Source: Siderastrea radians
Taxonomy: Eukaryota > Cnidaria > Anthozoa > Scleractinia > Rhizangiidae
Assembly (NCBI GenBank): GCA_964017195.1
Contig: OZ024887.1
Span: 4,913,959-4,977,958, forward strand
DNA length: 64,000 nt
Direction of reading: 5' to 3'
Shown: positions 44,188-57,240 of the stretch, piece after piece
Position numbering within the stretch: position 1 is the first letter of the stretch
Layout of the letters: each line of letters opens with the position of its first letter
Notes under the pieces: model-generated
Databases searched by the model: none
What the model saw: the letters and a program-made list of their open reading frames with translations, nothing else
Told to the model about the DNA's origin: nothing
Made by a program: the position numbers and the translations under genes

Positions 44188-44660
44188 TTTTTGAACTGAA
44201 CTTCAGCTTTTTCCGCCATTTTGTTTATCTTCACCTTAGCATCTCGTACCCAGTTCTTCTCACCCTTTTCGCCGTAGCCGCCATTTTGAATACATCTCCA
44301 TCCTCGTTGGAGCCACGTGATCTGCTGTGTGCCAGGGTCTTCTCCCGAGTCGCCGCCATTTTGAAAAGCGAGAAGACCCTGGGGACGAGGTTGAGTTCTG
44401 GCCCCTCTCTCTGTCACGCAACGCTCCTCATACGGGACCGATCGAACGGAAAAAAGTATTGTCTGCACGGATGAAGTACAAAATTCAGTCTCCGCTCGCT
44501 GGCTGCTTCGTTTTGCTCTGCGTTGAAATAAAACTTCCTGGCTCGCGGGAAGTTTCATTTTCGTTCGCATCGACCTCAAACTTTCGGTGAAAGTAGAAAA
44601 AATTTGCTGCGTCTTCGACGTTATTTTTTTTCGATGGGATTTTTGGAGACGAAGAAAATG

Positions 44661-44803
44661 GCTTTACCTCGGTGTAAGAACCTGTGAAACTCACGGATGA
44701 CGTAAAACAAAGGAAACAAAAACATTTTAAACAATACCGTACAGCAAAACAAAAGCTAACAAACAAAGAAAATCTTGTCAGGTTCTTACACCGAGGTAAA
44801 CCC
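44661..44803. mobile_element. 143 bp MITE in copy 2, 9 bp target duplication
   Basis: Inverted ends TTTACCTCGGTGTAAGAACC and GGTTCTTACACCGAGGTAAA. Flanked by AAGAAAATG (44652-44660 and 44804-44812). Copy 1 has the uninterrupted site at about 678-686. Confidence 0.92.
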
Positions 44804-45150
44804 AAGAAAATGACCTCGGCGACTGCTAAATCCGTAAAAGTGTTTGACGGGCTTTGATATGACAGGGCCGCTTCTTGGGACTAAAAATTTACTGTCGACC
44901 GAAATTCTAAACTCAATTTCATTTCTTCCTCGAGATGAGAGGCTGTAATTTTTCCTTTTGATCACGGCCCATCCGGTCGAGTACTGGTTGAATCCAAATA
45001 AACAATGCGAACCGTTTCATTTGCGATAACATCTTCCGCAGTTAAGAGAAGGAATCCCATTGGTTGCGCTTAATTGGCTTGTAAGACGATATGAAATTTA
45101 CATCCCAAAATCACTCGGCCGTGAAAGGTCAAATATATCGGGCAAATATA

Positions 45151-45828
45151 TATATATTATTTGCCGGCCGGGAGGTCCGTATTGAGAAAAACTGTGCCAG
45201 AGGTCTTGAGTACGGCCCGAGGACGCAGGCCGAGGGCCGTGCTCAAGACCGAGGGCACAGTTTTTCCCAATACGGACCGACCAAGGCCGGCAAATAATAT
45301 TTTTATTTTTTTCTTGTTGTCTTTCAAAAGTTAAACGTGTCTTGTTGTTTTCGGAAAGCAACGTTCTGCAAGCGCGCGTAAAATGAACCATGAAACGAAG
45401 CCGTTTGTGACACCAGAGCAGCAAAATACGCTTTTTTACTCTGTTAAAACTCAGAAATCACAGGAAGCAATATAACTAAAAGAAACCCCTTTATCTTCCC
45501 AAATTTCGATACATGTAGCTAACTCCTGCTCGATTTACTCAAATGTTTGTCGAAAGGGAAGAGGCGATTTACATTGTACAACCTTCGGTATTTTAACAAG
45601 AAAGTTTGGAAAGAAAGTTTTTAACGACAATGTACAAAAAATTTCAGAATTCTAAGTTTCGGAGAACGTATTAAAGATTTTAAAGGTTTTAAAAACCCAT
45701 TACAAATTTTTTGTTATTGACGTTCCGTTGACCGCGGTCAAGATCGGAAAATTCCGCCCGCTCCCGGAACCAATCAGATTGCAGGATTTGGTTCATCTTG
45801 CCCGCTCACGCGCTGAGAAAAAAATAAA
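45151..45828. mobile_element. ~0.68 kb insertion with a long palindrome, copy 2 only
   Basis: Copy 1 is continuous here (GGCAAATATATTACTTTATTTC near 1024). Copy 2 has an insert opening with a 143 bp imperfect palindrome (45156-45298) between ATTATTTGCCGGCC and GGCCGGCAAATAAT. Inside are GGTCCGTATTGAGAAAAACT and TTTTTCCCAATACGGACC. The rest carries no recognisable gene. Confidence 0.85.
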
Positions 45829-46274
45829 TTACTTTATTTCATTTCTGTTTCCATTTTAATACTTGACGTCCATAACAATTTGCTTAGAAACGACGGTCTC
45901 TAATCAAAGCTTTACTGAAATTCCGCGTGAAGTCAAAGTGATGATTCAAAAGTAGCTTTCCTTCGAAAACGTTGGACATGGCGCGGTACTATCTGTACTC
46001 CTGTTTCTTTTTGCTGTTCGAACTCTGTCCGGTCACATGCGAAGCAGGCGAGAGGGGAAGAAAACTTGTAATGGTGAACGCAGTGAGTGAAAAACATGTT
46101 TAGCTTTGAAATCATGTCGGCTTTCAGTTTCTCTACTTCGATTCTTCGTCGGTTATCCTGAACACTTCCTCCATAATGCGATAACCCTTTTTATATACGA
46201 CTACACTGTAGTTGCTTGTTAGTGGTCATGAGGGGTTTTTATTTTCCAACTCCTTTAAGTATCGTTCAAATAAG

Positions 46275-47427
46275 ACGTGAAACCAGTACAAATATGCCGC
46301 GGTATTCGCAGCAGACGGATTGAACGTGGGACACCGACAAACGCGCGGTGGCAGGTCACGTTTTTTCTGACGGATTAATTATTCTAGAAAAATCATTATA
46401 AAAAGTCAGATCAGTCCTAAAAATGTCCAGCCTTTGGCCCGTTCAATCGCCTTCCGCGACGTGGCGAACTTGGCTGAGGCAGTAGAATTTTCTACGTTAT
46501 ATCAATGGAAATTAACCTTTCTTACGTTCAATGATGCTACTAAAAGTTCAAGAAAAATCTGTCTGCAGAATTAATGATTCCAAGACGCTACTTTACCTAT
46601 CCCGTATGAGCTATCCTAAACTGAACAATTTGTTCCACATTTCTCAGATTCTGTGGTCTATTACCATTACGAATCCTCTAGTGTACATACATAGACTTTA
46701 TTTAATCTCGAATTTTTAGAGTAGCCTGTTGGCTAATATCTTCGAGAAAAAAGAAGAAAAAAGAAAGGCATCTATTAAATTAGCACACTGAAACACACAT
46801 TAAATATACATTAAAAATATCTAACCTAAAGCCCTTCGCATTCTGGGTTAAGTTGCCGTAAACTTAGCCCTAGTGTTCAACGAATCGTATTTTTGTATTC
46901 TGTTTTAGTAAGGCATATTAACTCGATATTGCACAATACTTTACAACGTTAAAAGTGTTGGGAAATAAACACACGACAAAAGTCAAATAACATTATTATT
47001 ATAATTTTTTAAACTCTTTCTTGAATGCCAGTGCAAGTTTATATTGGCAAGGGCGCGCTTTTGTTTCGCTTATTGTTCTCTTTTGACAAACCAAAAGTTC
47101 GTATCTTGGTTGCGACTTAGTAGCCAAAAGTATGCACAGACAAACAGGGTCATATATACTGGCGATCAGTCTACCAAACTAAAGGCGCGGATCGCCTTCC
47201 TTCTGGTACCGTATTCTTCCCTCATTGTTCTTAGGATAAAATAGGGATAGCGATACTCAGGTGTAGTCATCAGCGACACACACACAGGGAGGCCCTGCTA
47301 CGGTAAATTCAGACAAACGCCCCGTCTTCCCTCCCCACCCCCCCTGGCAGGGCCTCCACAGAGTGTCGCTGGTGGAGCGGAGAGATTTTCTTTTGGGCTT
47401 GAAAAAGCAGGGAGCAGACAAGTGTAC
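46275..47427 (+). repeat. Older 5' duplicate block, copy 2
   Basis: Copy-2 version of 2200-3345. It matches the block at 54600-55440 in the same diverged way, so this older duplication came before the segmental one. Confidence 0.75.
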
Positions 47428-47697
47428 ACGGAAGCTCCTTGAACATGTCAACTCTCATAACATACTGCACAATTCTCAAATTGGATTTCTACCTAAAAAT
47501 CGTACAGCAGATCATGCCCTCACACTGAGAACTTTAGTGGACAAATATGTTCATTACCATAACGAAAAAATTTGTGCTTGCTTTGTAGATTTCAAAAAAG
47601 CTTTTGACTCGGTTTGGCATGACGGACTCTAATTCAAATTATTGCAAATTAATGTCGGAGGTTGTTTTAACAATTTAATAAAGAGCTTGTATAGCTA
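47428..47697 (+). pseudogene. LINE reverse transcriptase fragment, copy 2
   Basis: Same relic as 3346-3617: IGFLPKNRTADHALTLRTL and CFVDFKKAFDSVWHDGL, with the same TAA and the continuation to KSLYS. Few substitutions relative to copy 1. Confidence 0.88.
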
Positions 47698-48669
47698 AGC
47701 GGATAACAGCAATTTTTCAGCAGAATCGTTCACTAGGTGATACAAGCGTGAAACTTGGCAGGCATATTCTGCTATGTTTATTTTTGCCTTTTAGTCGATT
47801 TGCCACTTAAAATTAGATAGTGTAATGAATATTTCTCCGTTTGAAAATTCGACCATCATTCAGGTCATTTTCTCAAAATGGCCGCCGATGTCTTCTTAAT
47901 TGGAGTTTTTCGCAGCCTTTTTTTATGAAAACAAGGGATGTTTAAGATTACTTCAACAAAAAATTTTTGTTAAGAACTGAAAATCAAAAAAATCATGTAG
48001 CCGATTAGGATTGGTAACCAGCAAAGGAAATACTGCTGGCAAAAGAGTCTGAAAGCTAACTCGGAAGTGACAAGCAGCACCTTTATGGCCAGTCTGTGGC
48101 AATAAGACTTATTTCCCTTTCATTATGTCTGTAAGTATCTTATTATTCAAAACATAAGCGGTTTGAAAGTGATCTTATGACTAGTGTAATATGTTAGCTT
48201 AGATAAAACTGTTTGAAATAGCTGCTGCAGTGTTTGCCAAGTTAACCTTTATTGACGTTTCTCCGCAGTAAAGGCGCTTTGTAATTCTATGTTCAGGATC
48301 GGTTTAAAATGTGGATTTTAGATCGGAAAAATCGTTTGCCGCTTTTCAGGATCATTAAAATACTGCAGCACAGGTTCAGTTCTAGTAGATAAAGAAAGAA
48401 CAATTCATTGCAAAGTATCTTAACTTTCTAAAAATAGAAATAGAATTTGACGCCGAACGGCGCTCGGCTAAACAACGTTGTACAGTATTTGATTAAACTT
48501 CACCATTAGAAAACTGTATTTCTGATACTTTTTTTCTTTTCAGCGACTAGTAAAATACAATAACTTCAGAAAAAAGTGAAAAACCAAGGCAATGACTGAA
48601 TTAAATAATTGTTAATCCCTGTTTATGGACAATCACTTAATTTAAGGAGCCGCTTAAAATATCAGCAGA
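47698..48669. other. No gene seen
   Basis: Copy-2 equivalent of 3618-4597, anonymous. Confidence 0.5.
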
Positions 48670-49334
48670 TTTAAGGACGTTCGCGCAAAAAGACTTCTAC
48701 AACACAGATTTTTTTCATACTTTTGCAACAGTCAAATAATGAGTTACCTTAATCAGAAATTCAAAAAGATTGGGGGTCACCACTTCGTTTTCGGAATAAA
48801 GCACGTGGATAACCACCTCAATTTCGACAAATTGGTCCTCGTAACTCGACATGGCCTCAGTGGTTGTTAGTTGAAAAATATTAAATATGATTCGCTGTAG
48901 ACCCACTTTCTTAACCAAATCTTATTCAAGTGGTCTGTCAAGCAAATAATTTGAACCGGTGTCATCCTTTCAGTTAAAGTCAACCTTTAAGATGGGCTTT
49001 TGCAAAAGCCGTGCAGCTAAAATAATAGCGGAATTCGATGTTGCAAGGGCAGAAAAGTTGAAAAAAAATCAAACTTCCACAGCACGGATTTTCTTCATTT
49101 TTTCATATAACGTAGATAACTTACATAGAAAGTGATCTATCAAAAGAAAATCTGGGGTTACCGAAAATTTAAGAGAGTTAAATCCGTGCATAGAAATAAA
49201 AATGCCTACTGGAGCTATATATCTCTTTCAACAGCGCTCGCTCTCTATGCATGACGTAGTACGACATCGCGATGTGAATTGCCCATGATGCGCAGTAGGG
49301 ATGCGCAGAAACAATTCGCGCGAACGTCCTTAAA
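48670..49334. mobile_element. Non-autonomous element with GGACGTTCGCGC ends, copy 2
   Basis: Copy-2 version of 4598-5264 with the same inverted ends. Confidence 0.7.
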
Positions 49335-49372
49335 TGCTATTCAGGTAAAAGAACGTTTGATGTTACATGTTC

Positions 49373-50065
49373 CTCAGCTAGAAGGTCACCGTCAAGGACG
49401 AGAAATATACTGCTAGCTTTCCACAATGACGTTGGCTCCCTTCCGGCAGAAGTTGTGAAATATGGTGACGCCGAATTTCCCTTGGCTAAAGCCGCTTCAA
49501 TTTTACACAGGAAAATGCTTAGTCACAAACCGAATTCCGATGTCACATTTCACAATGGGTGCATCGAAGAAGGAATCCCGCCATCACTTCTTGAGTTCGT
49601 GTGCATCATTGAACATGGTGCGGGTATTAAGTCTCACTCTAAATCCGATTTAACGCTATCACAGCGTTTGGAGTATAACTGCTTCGCCAAGTACAAGGAA
49701 GGAGCAAAGGCACACAGACATTCGAAAGACCGCGAGACGCCGTTCGCTGTATACATTGGCTTGACAGTGTTTGCGAAAACTAGGAAAAGACAGCTCATAG
49801 ATGTGCTCCATGAGAACGGCATCAGCATTTCGTATGACAGAGTCTTAGAAATCTCTGCGCAACTAGGAGACGCAGTTGTCACCTAATACGTAGAAAATGG
49901 GGTCGTTTGTCCACCAAGTCAGAAAAGGGGTTGTTCACAGCATCTGTAATCGACAAAATTGACCACAACCCAACTGCCACAGCAGCTACAACTTCCTTCC
50001 ATGGGAAAGATCTCATGGACATACCCACCACGATTCCCCAAACTAAGGAAAGACACTACAATATT
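49373..50065 (+). pseudogene. Broken mobile-element-associated ORF, copy 2
   Basis: Same as 5303-5995, with the same internal stop after the ISYDRVLEISAQLGD segment. Over the 143-codon reading frame the two proteins differ at one position (E to A near the end). This shows how recent the duplication is, or that the copies are alleles. Confidence 0.6.
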
Positions 50066-50373
50066 TAAAACAAAGAAACCTCACCTCCACTCACTGGCCG
50101 CCATACGCCTATGATTGGCCTCATTTGCCTCCACACTTACCCATCTCCCTTCACATGCCTACATAATCGTTCGTATACCTTCATTTCTATTCTTATGCCT
50201 ACATCTGCGTTCAATGGATCTTATTTGCCTACATTAGTCTTCATTTCCCCTCATAATCCCCCTATGATTCATATACCTTCATTTTCCTTAATTAGCCTCC
50301 ATCTTCCTTCAATTGCCTCATTTCCCTTAATTTATCTCCATCTGCCTTCATTTCCCTTCGTATGCCTCCATAT

Positions 50374-50904
<531 letters not shown>

Positions 50905-51250
50905 AAACTTTATTTAAACACGGAAAATCATCAGTTAATTAAGTAAATAACTAAAACTAAATTACAACTGCTTTACATGATTGCCGTGTGGGAATCCGAT
51001 ATATCAGCTATCTTCTTAATAATTTGCTTAAAATTATATACAGATACAGCATTTTTTAGGCATTTGGGTAAGTTATTCCATAACATAGCCCCGCTGTAAG
51101 AGAAGCTCCGTTTCAAATAGTTGGTATTTGGTTCGGGTAGCGTCAGCTTTCCCTCAGAGTCTCTCAAGTTATAAACAGAGTGACGCTGAGAGAAAAGACT
51201 TTGAAGATAATCTGGGGCAAGTCCATATGCATTCATTTTTATTCATTTTC
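50905..51250 (-). pseudogene. LINE 3' end, copy 2 (less damaged)
   Basis: Minus-strand frame 51236-50973 reads GLAPDYLQSLFSQRHSVYNL, LPEPNTNYLKRSFSYSGAM, LWNNLPKCLKNAV and VYNFKQIIKKI before its stop, then the 3' UTR and (CTA)n tail. It keeps a few bases lost in copy 1. Confidence 0.82.
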
Positions 51251-53275
51251 GTACACCTGCCTTCAATTTCCTTCAATTTCCTTCAATTTCCTTCAATTTC
51301 CTCCATTTGCCTTCCTCGCCCATCATTTGTCCTCATCTCGCTCCATCTACCTTCATTTGCCTTCATATTCCTCCATATGTGTTCATATACCTTCATTTTC
51401 CTTAATTTGCCTCCATCTTCCTCAATTGCCCTCATTTCCCTTAATTTATCTCCGTCTGCCTTCATTTCCCTACGCATGCCTCCATATGCGTTCACATGGC
51501 TTCATTTCCCTTCATTTGCCTACACCTGCCTTCAAATTTCTTCATTTTCCTTCATTTAATTCCATTTGCCTTCACTTGTCTCCATATGCCTTCATATTCG
51601 TCCATAAGCCTTCATTTCCATTCATTTCCCTAAAACTGCCTTTAATCTCCAGCAATTGCCTTTATTTGCCTTCCTCGCCCTTCATTTGTCCTCATCTGCC
51701 TCCATTTACCTTCATTTTCCTTCATATGCCACCAGAAGCGTTCATATGACTTCATATTCCTTTCATTTGCCTTCATCTGCCTTCAATTTCCTTTATTTGC
51801 CTCCATTTGCCTTTCTCGCCTTTCATTTGTCCTCATCTTGCTCCATCTACCTTCATTTGTCTTCATATACCTCCACTCCATATGCATTCATATACCTTCA
51901 TTTCCCTTAATTTGCCTCCATCTTCCTTCAATTGCCCTCATTTCCCTTAATTTATCTCCATCTGCCTTCATTTCCCTTTGTATGCCTCCATCTGCCTCCA
52001 TTTACCTTCATCAGTTTGCCTTCATATGCTCCAAATGCGTTCATATGGCGTCACTTCCTTCATTTGACTATATCTGCCTTCGTTTTCCTTCCTCCGCCTT
52101 CATATTTCATCAACTCATTCATTTCCCTACATTTGCCTACATATGCCTACATCTGCCTTCAATTAACTTCATTTGCAGTCCTTGGCCTTCATTTGTCCAC
52201 ATCTCTCTCCACTTCCATTCATTTGCCTCCATATACGTTCATATGCCTTCATTTCCCCTCATTCTTTTACATCTGTCTACATTTGCCTTCATTTGTCGTT
52301 ATATGCCTTCATTCTCCTCCGTCTGCCTTCAAATTCCTTCATTTCCCTTCATTTAACTCCATCTGCCTTCACTTTGCTTCCATATGCATTCATATGCCTT
52401 CATTTGCCTTTATATGCCTTCATATGCGCTCATATTCCTTCATTTGCTTTTATCTGGTTTCATTTACCTTCTTCCGTCTTCATATGCATTTGTTCTCATC
52501 CACTTCCATAGATCTTCATTTGCTTTAATTGCCTTCAGACCTTTCACCTGCCGTCACCTGCCCTTGTCTGCACTCATCTTCCTTCATCTGCACTCATCTG
52601 GCTTTCTTCCTTACCCTTTACTCTCCTTCATTTCCACTCATCTGCCCTCGTTTGCCTTCATTTGCTTTCATCTCCACTCATCTGCATTCACATGCCTTTA
52701 TCTGTCTCAATCTGCGTTCACTTCCCTTAATCTGCGTTCATTTCTCATCATTTCTCGCCATTTGTCCTCAGCTGCTTTCATCTACCTTCGTATGCATTCA
52801 TTATGCCTTCATCTACCTTCATTCGCTTTTATGTGCCTCATTTGCTTTCATTTGGTTTTTGAAAATGATGCCATTAGGTTGAGGCATCTGAACGGGTGCG
52901 CAGTGAGTGGATTTTTGTTGTTCAGTATATAAAATTACCGTGTAGCACGTTTTTTTTTTTATTGGGCTCTAATTTGACCGATTTTTGCGGGGTTTTTTCC
53001 CACAGAAAAATGCGTCAAAATCGCTAAAATTATAAACCGTAAAACTGTAATACTGCACGCTAAGATTTACTCCACTGTGGACATTATATAAAATTTTTAT
53101 CAAATAACACTTTAAAAAGTAATGTAAAATCGTGTTGATGCCCATTTACTTAGAATATTTCCTTCAAAAACAAAACCATGAACTCAGAAATACAAAATCT
53201 AATAGAACACAACTTCCCAGTGAAAATCGCACAAAATTAATTCCCGCAAGAAAAAGCTCTCTTTTCCGATCGGAA

Positions 53276-53433
53276 GAATTTGTTCTTGCAAAGCAAACAA
53301 AATCGCCCACCCGCAAAATTAAATTGGCGCAAAAAGTTAGTGCTTTTCCTTTCAGAATTTGTTCTTGCAAAGCAAACAAAATCGCCCACCCGCAAAATTA
53401 AATTGCCGCAAAAAGTTAGTGCTTTTCCTTTCT
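53276..53433 (+). repeat. 79 bp tandem duplication, copy 2 only
   Basis: The segment beginning GAATTTGTTCTTGCAAAGCA occurs at 53276 and again at 53355; copy 1 has one copy (8806). Confidence 0.88.
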
Positions 53434-54009
53434 CTTTTGTGCAGATTTGAGGTTGCGAATTGGAGTCATGAAAACTTGGTTTGGGCATCGTTCCGGTGAA
53501 AAATGACCAAATCCAGCTTTACATTGCACGTGAAGACTGTGAAGAGCACGTTACCAAATGATGACAGGGCCTTAGCCAGTATGAGGCAAACCGAGGCACT
53601 TGTCTCCGTCATTTGTTCGTTTTATCTGTCATTTTTTGCTTTTAACACCCTAAATACCTAGCAAGAGAAATTAACCCTTGACATTGCCTCAGTCATAATT
53701 TTAACCATTGACATTGCCTCAGTCATAATTTTTTTCTGGCTACGGCCCTGGGTGAAAAAAGGCTGACTTTCAGCGAAAGCACAAATGCCCAGTATACTGG
53801 CCTGAGATTCCCTACTTTCTTTAGTTATACAGTCATCGAGAAATAGTCCGTATCATCCTCAGTTTGTCAAAGTTTGCTACACCTCTACGCGTGGAGGAGA
53901 ATAGAACTATGTACATACAAACATATAACTTCAGTATGTAAACTCGGTAAAATCTTCAGTGTATTAAAGTGACAATTTTATAATTAAAACATATATATGC
54001 ACTTCATTC

Positions 54010-54235
54010 ACTGTTTTACAAGATTTCCGAGCAGGAAACCGATGATTGGAATAGTTGGTTTATTACCCTTTAAAATTGCCCTGTTGACTTGATGTTTCTT
54101 ACATCTTGTACTTAGGAATACCACAATTAAACCCCGTTGTAGGTAAAGCTACGCTTTAGATAATTAGTGCGTGGCTTGGGCAGTGTTTGGTTAGTCAGTA
54201 CGTCTCGTGATAGTTGACTTTTCGTTAGTAAATGT
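54010..54235 (-). pseudogene. Diverged LINE 3' end, copy 2
   Basis: Copy-2 version of 9436-9660 with the LPKPRTNYLK-type tail. Confidence 0.6.
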
Positions 54236-54300
54236 GAAGAAGATCATTGCAGATCATCATTCACTCGCAAAAAAACTCGCCAAATTTTCGTCCACTCGAA

Positions 54301-54432
54301 ATGGCTGGACGTTTAAATAATAAAAGGAAACAAAAACTCGTTTTTACCCGTTTTTCGCTGTTTCTCTTCCTTATTTTATATTCTGTATTCTTGAGAAATT
54401 TTCTTGTTTTATGTTGCGTTTTCGTAGTCTTC
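54301..54432 (+). CDS. Candidate first exon of the acid phosphatase, copy 2
   Basis: Same 44-codon frame as 9748-9879, with donor TTC|GTAGGT, which fits the consensus better than copy 1. A phase-0 join to 56050 would give FVVF-VYRHGDRSP. Inference only. Confidence 0.35.
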
Positions 54433-54599
54433 GTAGGTGATACTGTAGTGGCTTATGTTAACAGGGTTTCAGTGAACATTTCGGCAAACACTAAGCCCAT
54501 ACGGTATTTGCACGCTTTGAATGCATGCCTAATCCATCTTGTGTCTGAACACTAATAATTGTGCACTGAATGAATGTGTCTTGAGCATACGGGCGGGCA

Positions 54600-55440
54600 A
54601 AAAATCTGACGGTACCGAAGGAGTTGCACCAACAACACTTTTTTCTGGCCGATTATTCATACTAAAAAAATGTTTATAAAGTAAGGACACTCCTCAAATT
54701 TCCAGCCTTCGACTGTCATAAATTCTCGTTCAATTGACTTCTGCGACGTGGCGAACTTGGCTGAGACAATAGATCCACCTGGCAAACTTAGACAGTAGGG
54801 GATTTTCTGCATTATATCAATGGAAATTAACCTTTTGTACGTTCAATGATGCTGCCAAAAAAAAACTGGAAAAACAAAATTCACCATTCAAAGACGTCGC
54901 TTCCCCTACCATTACCAGTACAAATCCCGATACCTTTCCTCTGGTGTAAACGTAGCCTTAGTCTGTTAGTGTTCAACGAATCTTATTGTGTTCTGTTCTA
55001 GTAAGGCACATTAAACATGATCTTGCACAAGATTTTAGAACGTTAAACGCGTTGGGAAATAAACGCAGGAAAAAAGTCAAAAAACATTATTATGTTTACT
55101 CTCTCTTGAATACCCATGCAACTTTAGTTACTCCCAAGGGCGCAATTTTGTTTCGCCTATTGTTCTCTTTTAACAAAGAAATGTTTGTATCTTGGTTGCG
55201 ACTGAGCAGCAAAAGGTATGCACAGACAAACAGGAGCGCACTGGTAATCAGTTTACCAAACTAAAGGCGCAGATCGCCTTCCTTCTGGTACCGTATTCTT
55301 CCATCATTGTTCTTGGGATAAAATAAAGAGAGCCACACTCAGGTGTAGTGATCAACGACACAGAGTGACGCCGGCGAAGCGGGGGGAATTTTCTTTCGGA
55401 AATGGAAAAACAGGCAGAAAAGTGTCCAAGGACGCCGGGA
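54600..55440 (+). repeat. Acid phosphatase 5' block, copy 2
   Basis: Copy-2 version of 10020-10865, partner of 46275-47427. Confidence 0.7.
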
Positions 55441-56049
55441 AAGGCTAAAACGAGAAAAAAAAAAACACGGCCGAAGCCCAGCGCAAAGACGTAGAAGTCG
55501 TAGTGTTTTATCCTCGAAAGATCTCGAAATGTGCCATTCATTCCAGCTGAGGTGTCAATAAAGTGCCGATACATCAATAGAAGAGAGCCAATGGGACAAG
55601 AGTCACTGTGACTCTGTGACAATTGAGTGTGACACACTCAATTGTTCAGTGTACGAGACTAAAGACATGTATGCATAATGTCGCACTACTGAAATGACAA
55701 AGAAACTAGGCATAAGGCACTGCTTTTTCGCAGCTTTTTAATGCGCTATCACCCCATACAAAGCGCGAACCTCTTGGTTTAGATACAGTCAAGAGACAAC
55801 ACTAACGAAGAATTTATCTTCGAAATGTTTACATTCATCCTTATAGCCTGCGTAACAAGCGTTTCCTTAGGGCTTTTCCTGAAACACTTACTACACAGAC
55901 TGTCATCTTTAAACATAAGAAATAACACGCCCAAATAACACGTCTAGATTATGAACAGCAATTTTGTTTCCACCTCACCTTTACACCCACTCCCACCCCC
56001 TCGGAGAAGCTTAAGCAAACGCAACGTCAGGTTATCTCCCTTCTCGCAG

Positions 56050-56145
56050 GTTTATCGTCATGGTGACCGCTCTCCTACTCATCTCTTTCCAACTGATCCA
56101 TACCGAGAAGATGCTTGGCCCCAAGGATTAGGAATGCTAACACAG
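56050..56145 (+). pseudogene. Orphan acid phosphatase exon, copy 2
   Basis: Identical to exon 11478-11573, including both splice sites, and encodes VYRHGDRSPTHLFPTDPY and onward (32 codons) with the catalytic RHG motif. The next exon, which in copy 1 is 1.25 kb further on, is missing: sequence after the GA repeats at 57292 is unrelated, and no other phosphatase exon appears before the window ends. It is either a broken gene, or a gene with a very large insert in intron 1 whose later exons lie beyond 64 kb. Confidence 0.85.
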
Positions 56146-57108
56146 GTTAGTATATAATGAACAAATAATAGACTTCTTTCCGATTCCCTTAATGGCGTTA
56201 GTCCCACGTCTTTAGTTCGTCCCCAAAACGATATTTCCTACTTTCCCCTCTGTTTTGCAATTCCCTACAGTCAATGAGAAGTCCAAGTCCCGCTCATGTA
56301 CCGCTGTCATCCAGATAACCGCGTAGGTGTGGCTGTAAATTGTAATTGTAAAATCTCTCGAAAAACCGGTGGCTTTTTATTGGAACTGCTGTCTCATTTC
56401 TTCTTTATACTCGTGTGGAAATATTGATAGAAAATGTTGCGCCACGATATATTTATATTTACTTTTTCTCAGATCGGTAATATAGGGTTCCATGGCCATG
56501 GATGTCATGCCCATGAGGCCGGTTTCCTAGACCGAGATTCCAGATTCTGTTCTCACCTGGTACAAAAGGCTTTAGCTGTGATATAGTTAATGTGCTCTAG
56601 AATAATTGTGTCCATAGACATGAAAATATTTCAAACAAAGGCTTAAAATTCTCAAAAGATTTAAAATGGTTGCACACACTTACCCCACCATACCTGAATA
56701 AAGGCAGCCAAAGTTGAGTTTTGGTGAATGTCAGTCAATCAGAAAGAAGTTAAAATTGTTTTAAATAATGTCCAGATTTATTACATTTATGAAGTTTATG
56801 TCACAAAGTTATTCCTCTCAAAAATCTTCTACTGAACTTTGCACAAAATGGTGTTCATTTTCCCATCGCCTTACCAACTAAAAAGAACCTTGATTCATTG
56901 CCTGCTCCTTTTTATCCGGTCATTTTTTTCTGTTTTAAATGCTGTAGTATACATGTTGAAGTGTCTTATCTGACATCTATACGTCACCAGGATCGACGTT
57001 TTTCAAAGCGTTTAGCTCAGTGCTAAGTCTCAGTAATGATGAGGATATAATCAGAGCTTGCCTGTTATTTATTATTCATTTTTTCCCAACGATGTAATCC
57101 CTTTTCAT

Positions 57109-57113
<5 letters not shown>

Positions 57114-57153
<40 letters not shown>

Positions 57154-57240
57154 TGAATGAATGAATGAATGAATGAATGAATGAATGAATGAATAAACTT
57201 TATTTACACACGGAGTTTACATCAGTAAAAATCAACTGCT

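Larger units (their letters stand above)
40821..44429. mobile_element. 3.6 kb foldback transposon in copy 2, 9 bp target duplication
   Basis: Flanked by ATACGGGAC (40812-40820 and 44430-44438); copy 1 has one ATACGGGAC at 456-464 and no insert. The arms are long inverted repeats. The left (40840-41960) starts AACCTCGTCCCCAGGG, and the right (about 43010-44400) is its reverse complement. The same frame, with GLVFAVHC and FHEALGNKLSYR-like sequence, is therefore read from both arms and is not evidence of a gene. The spacer (about 41960-43010) holds a short tandem repeat. A second foldback (43866-44187) is nested in the right arm. No transposase recognised. Confidence 0.9.

Noticed and set aside
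55951..56157. 68-codon frame with a Met upstream of VYRHGDRSP, as a start of the phosphatase
   Set aside because: It reads through a good acceptor (CTCGCAG), and the copy-1 equivalent has a stop in the upstream part, so that part is intron.
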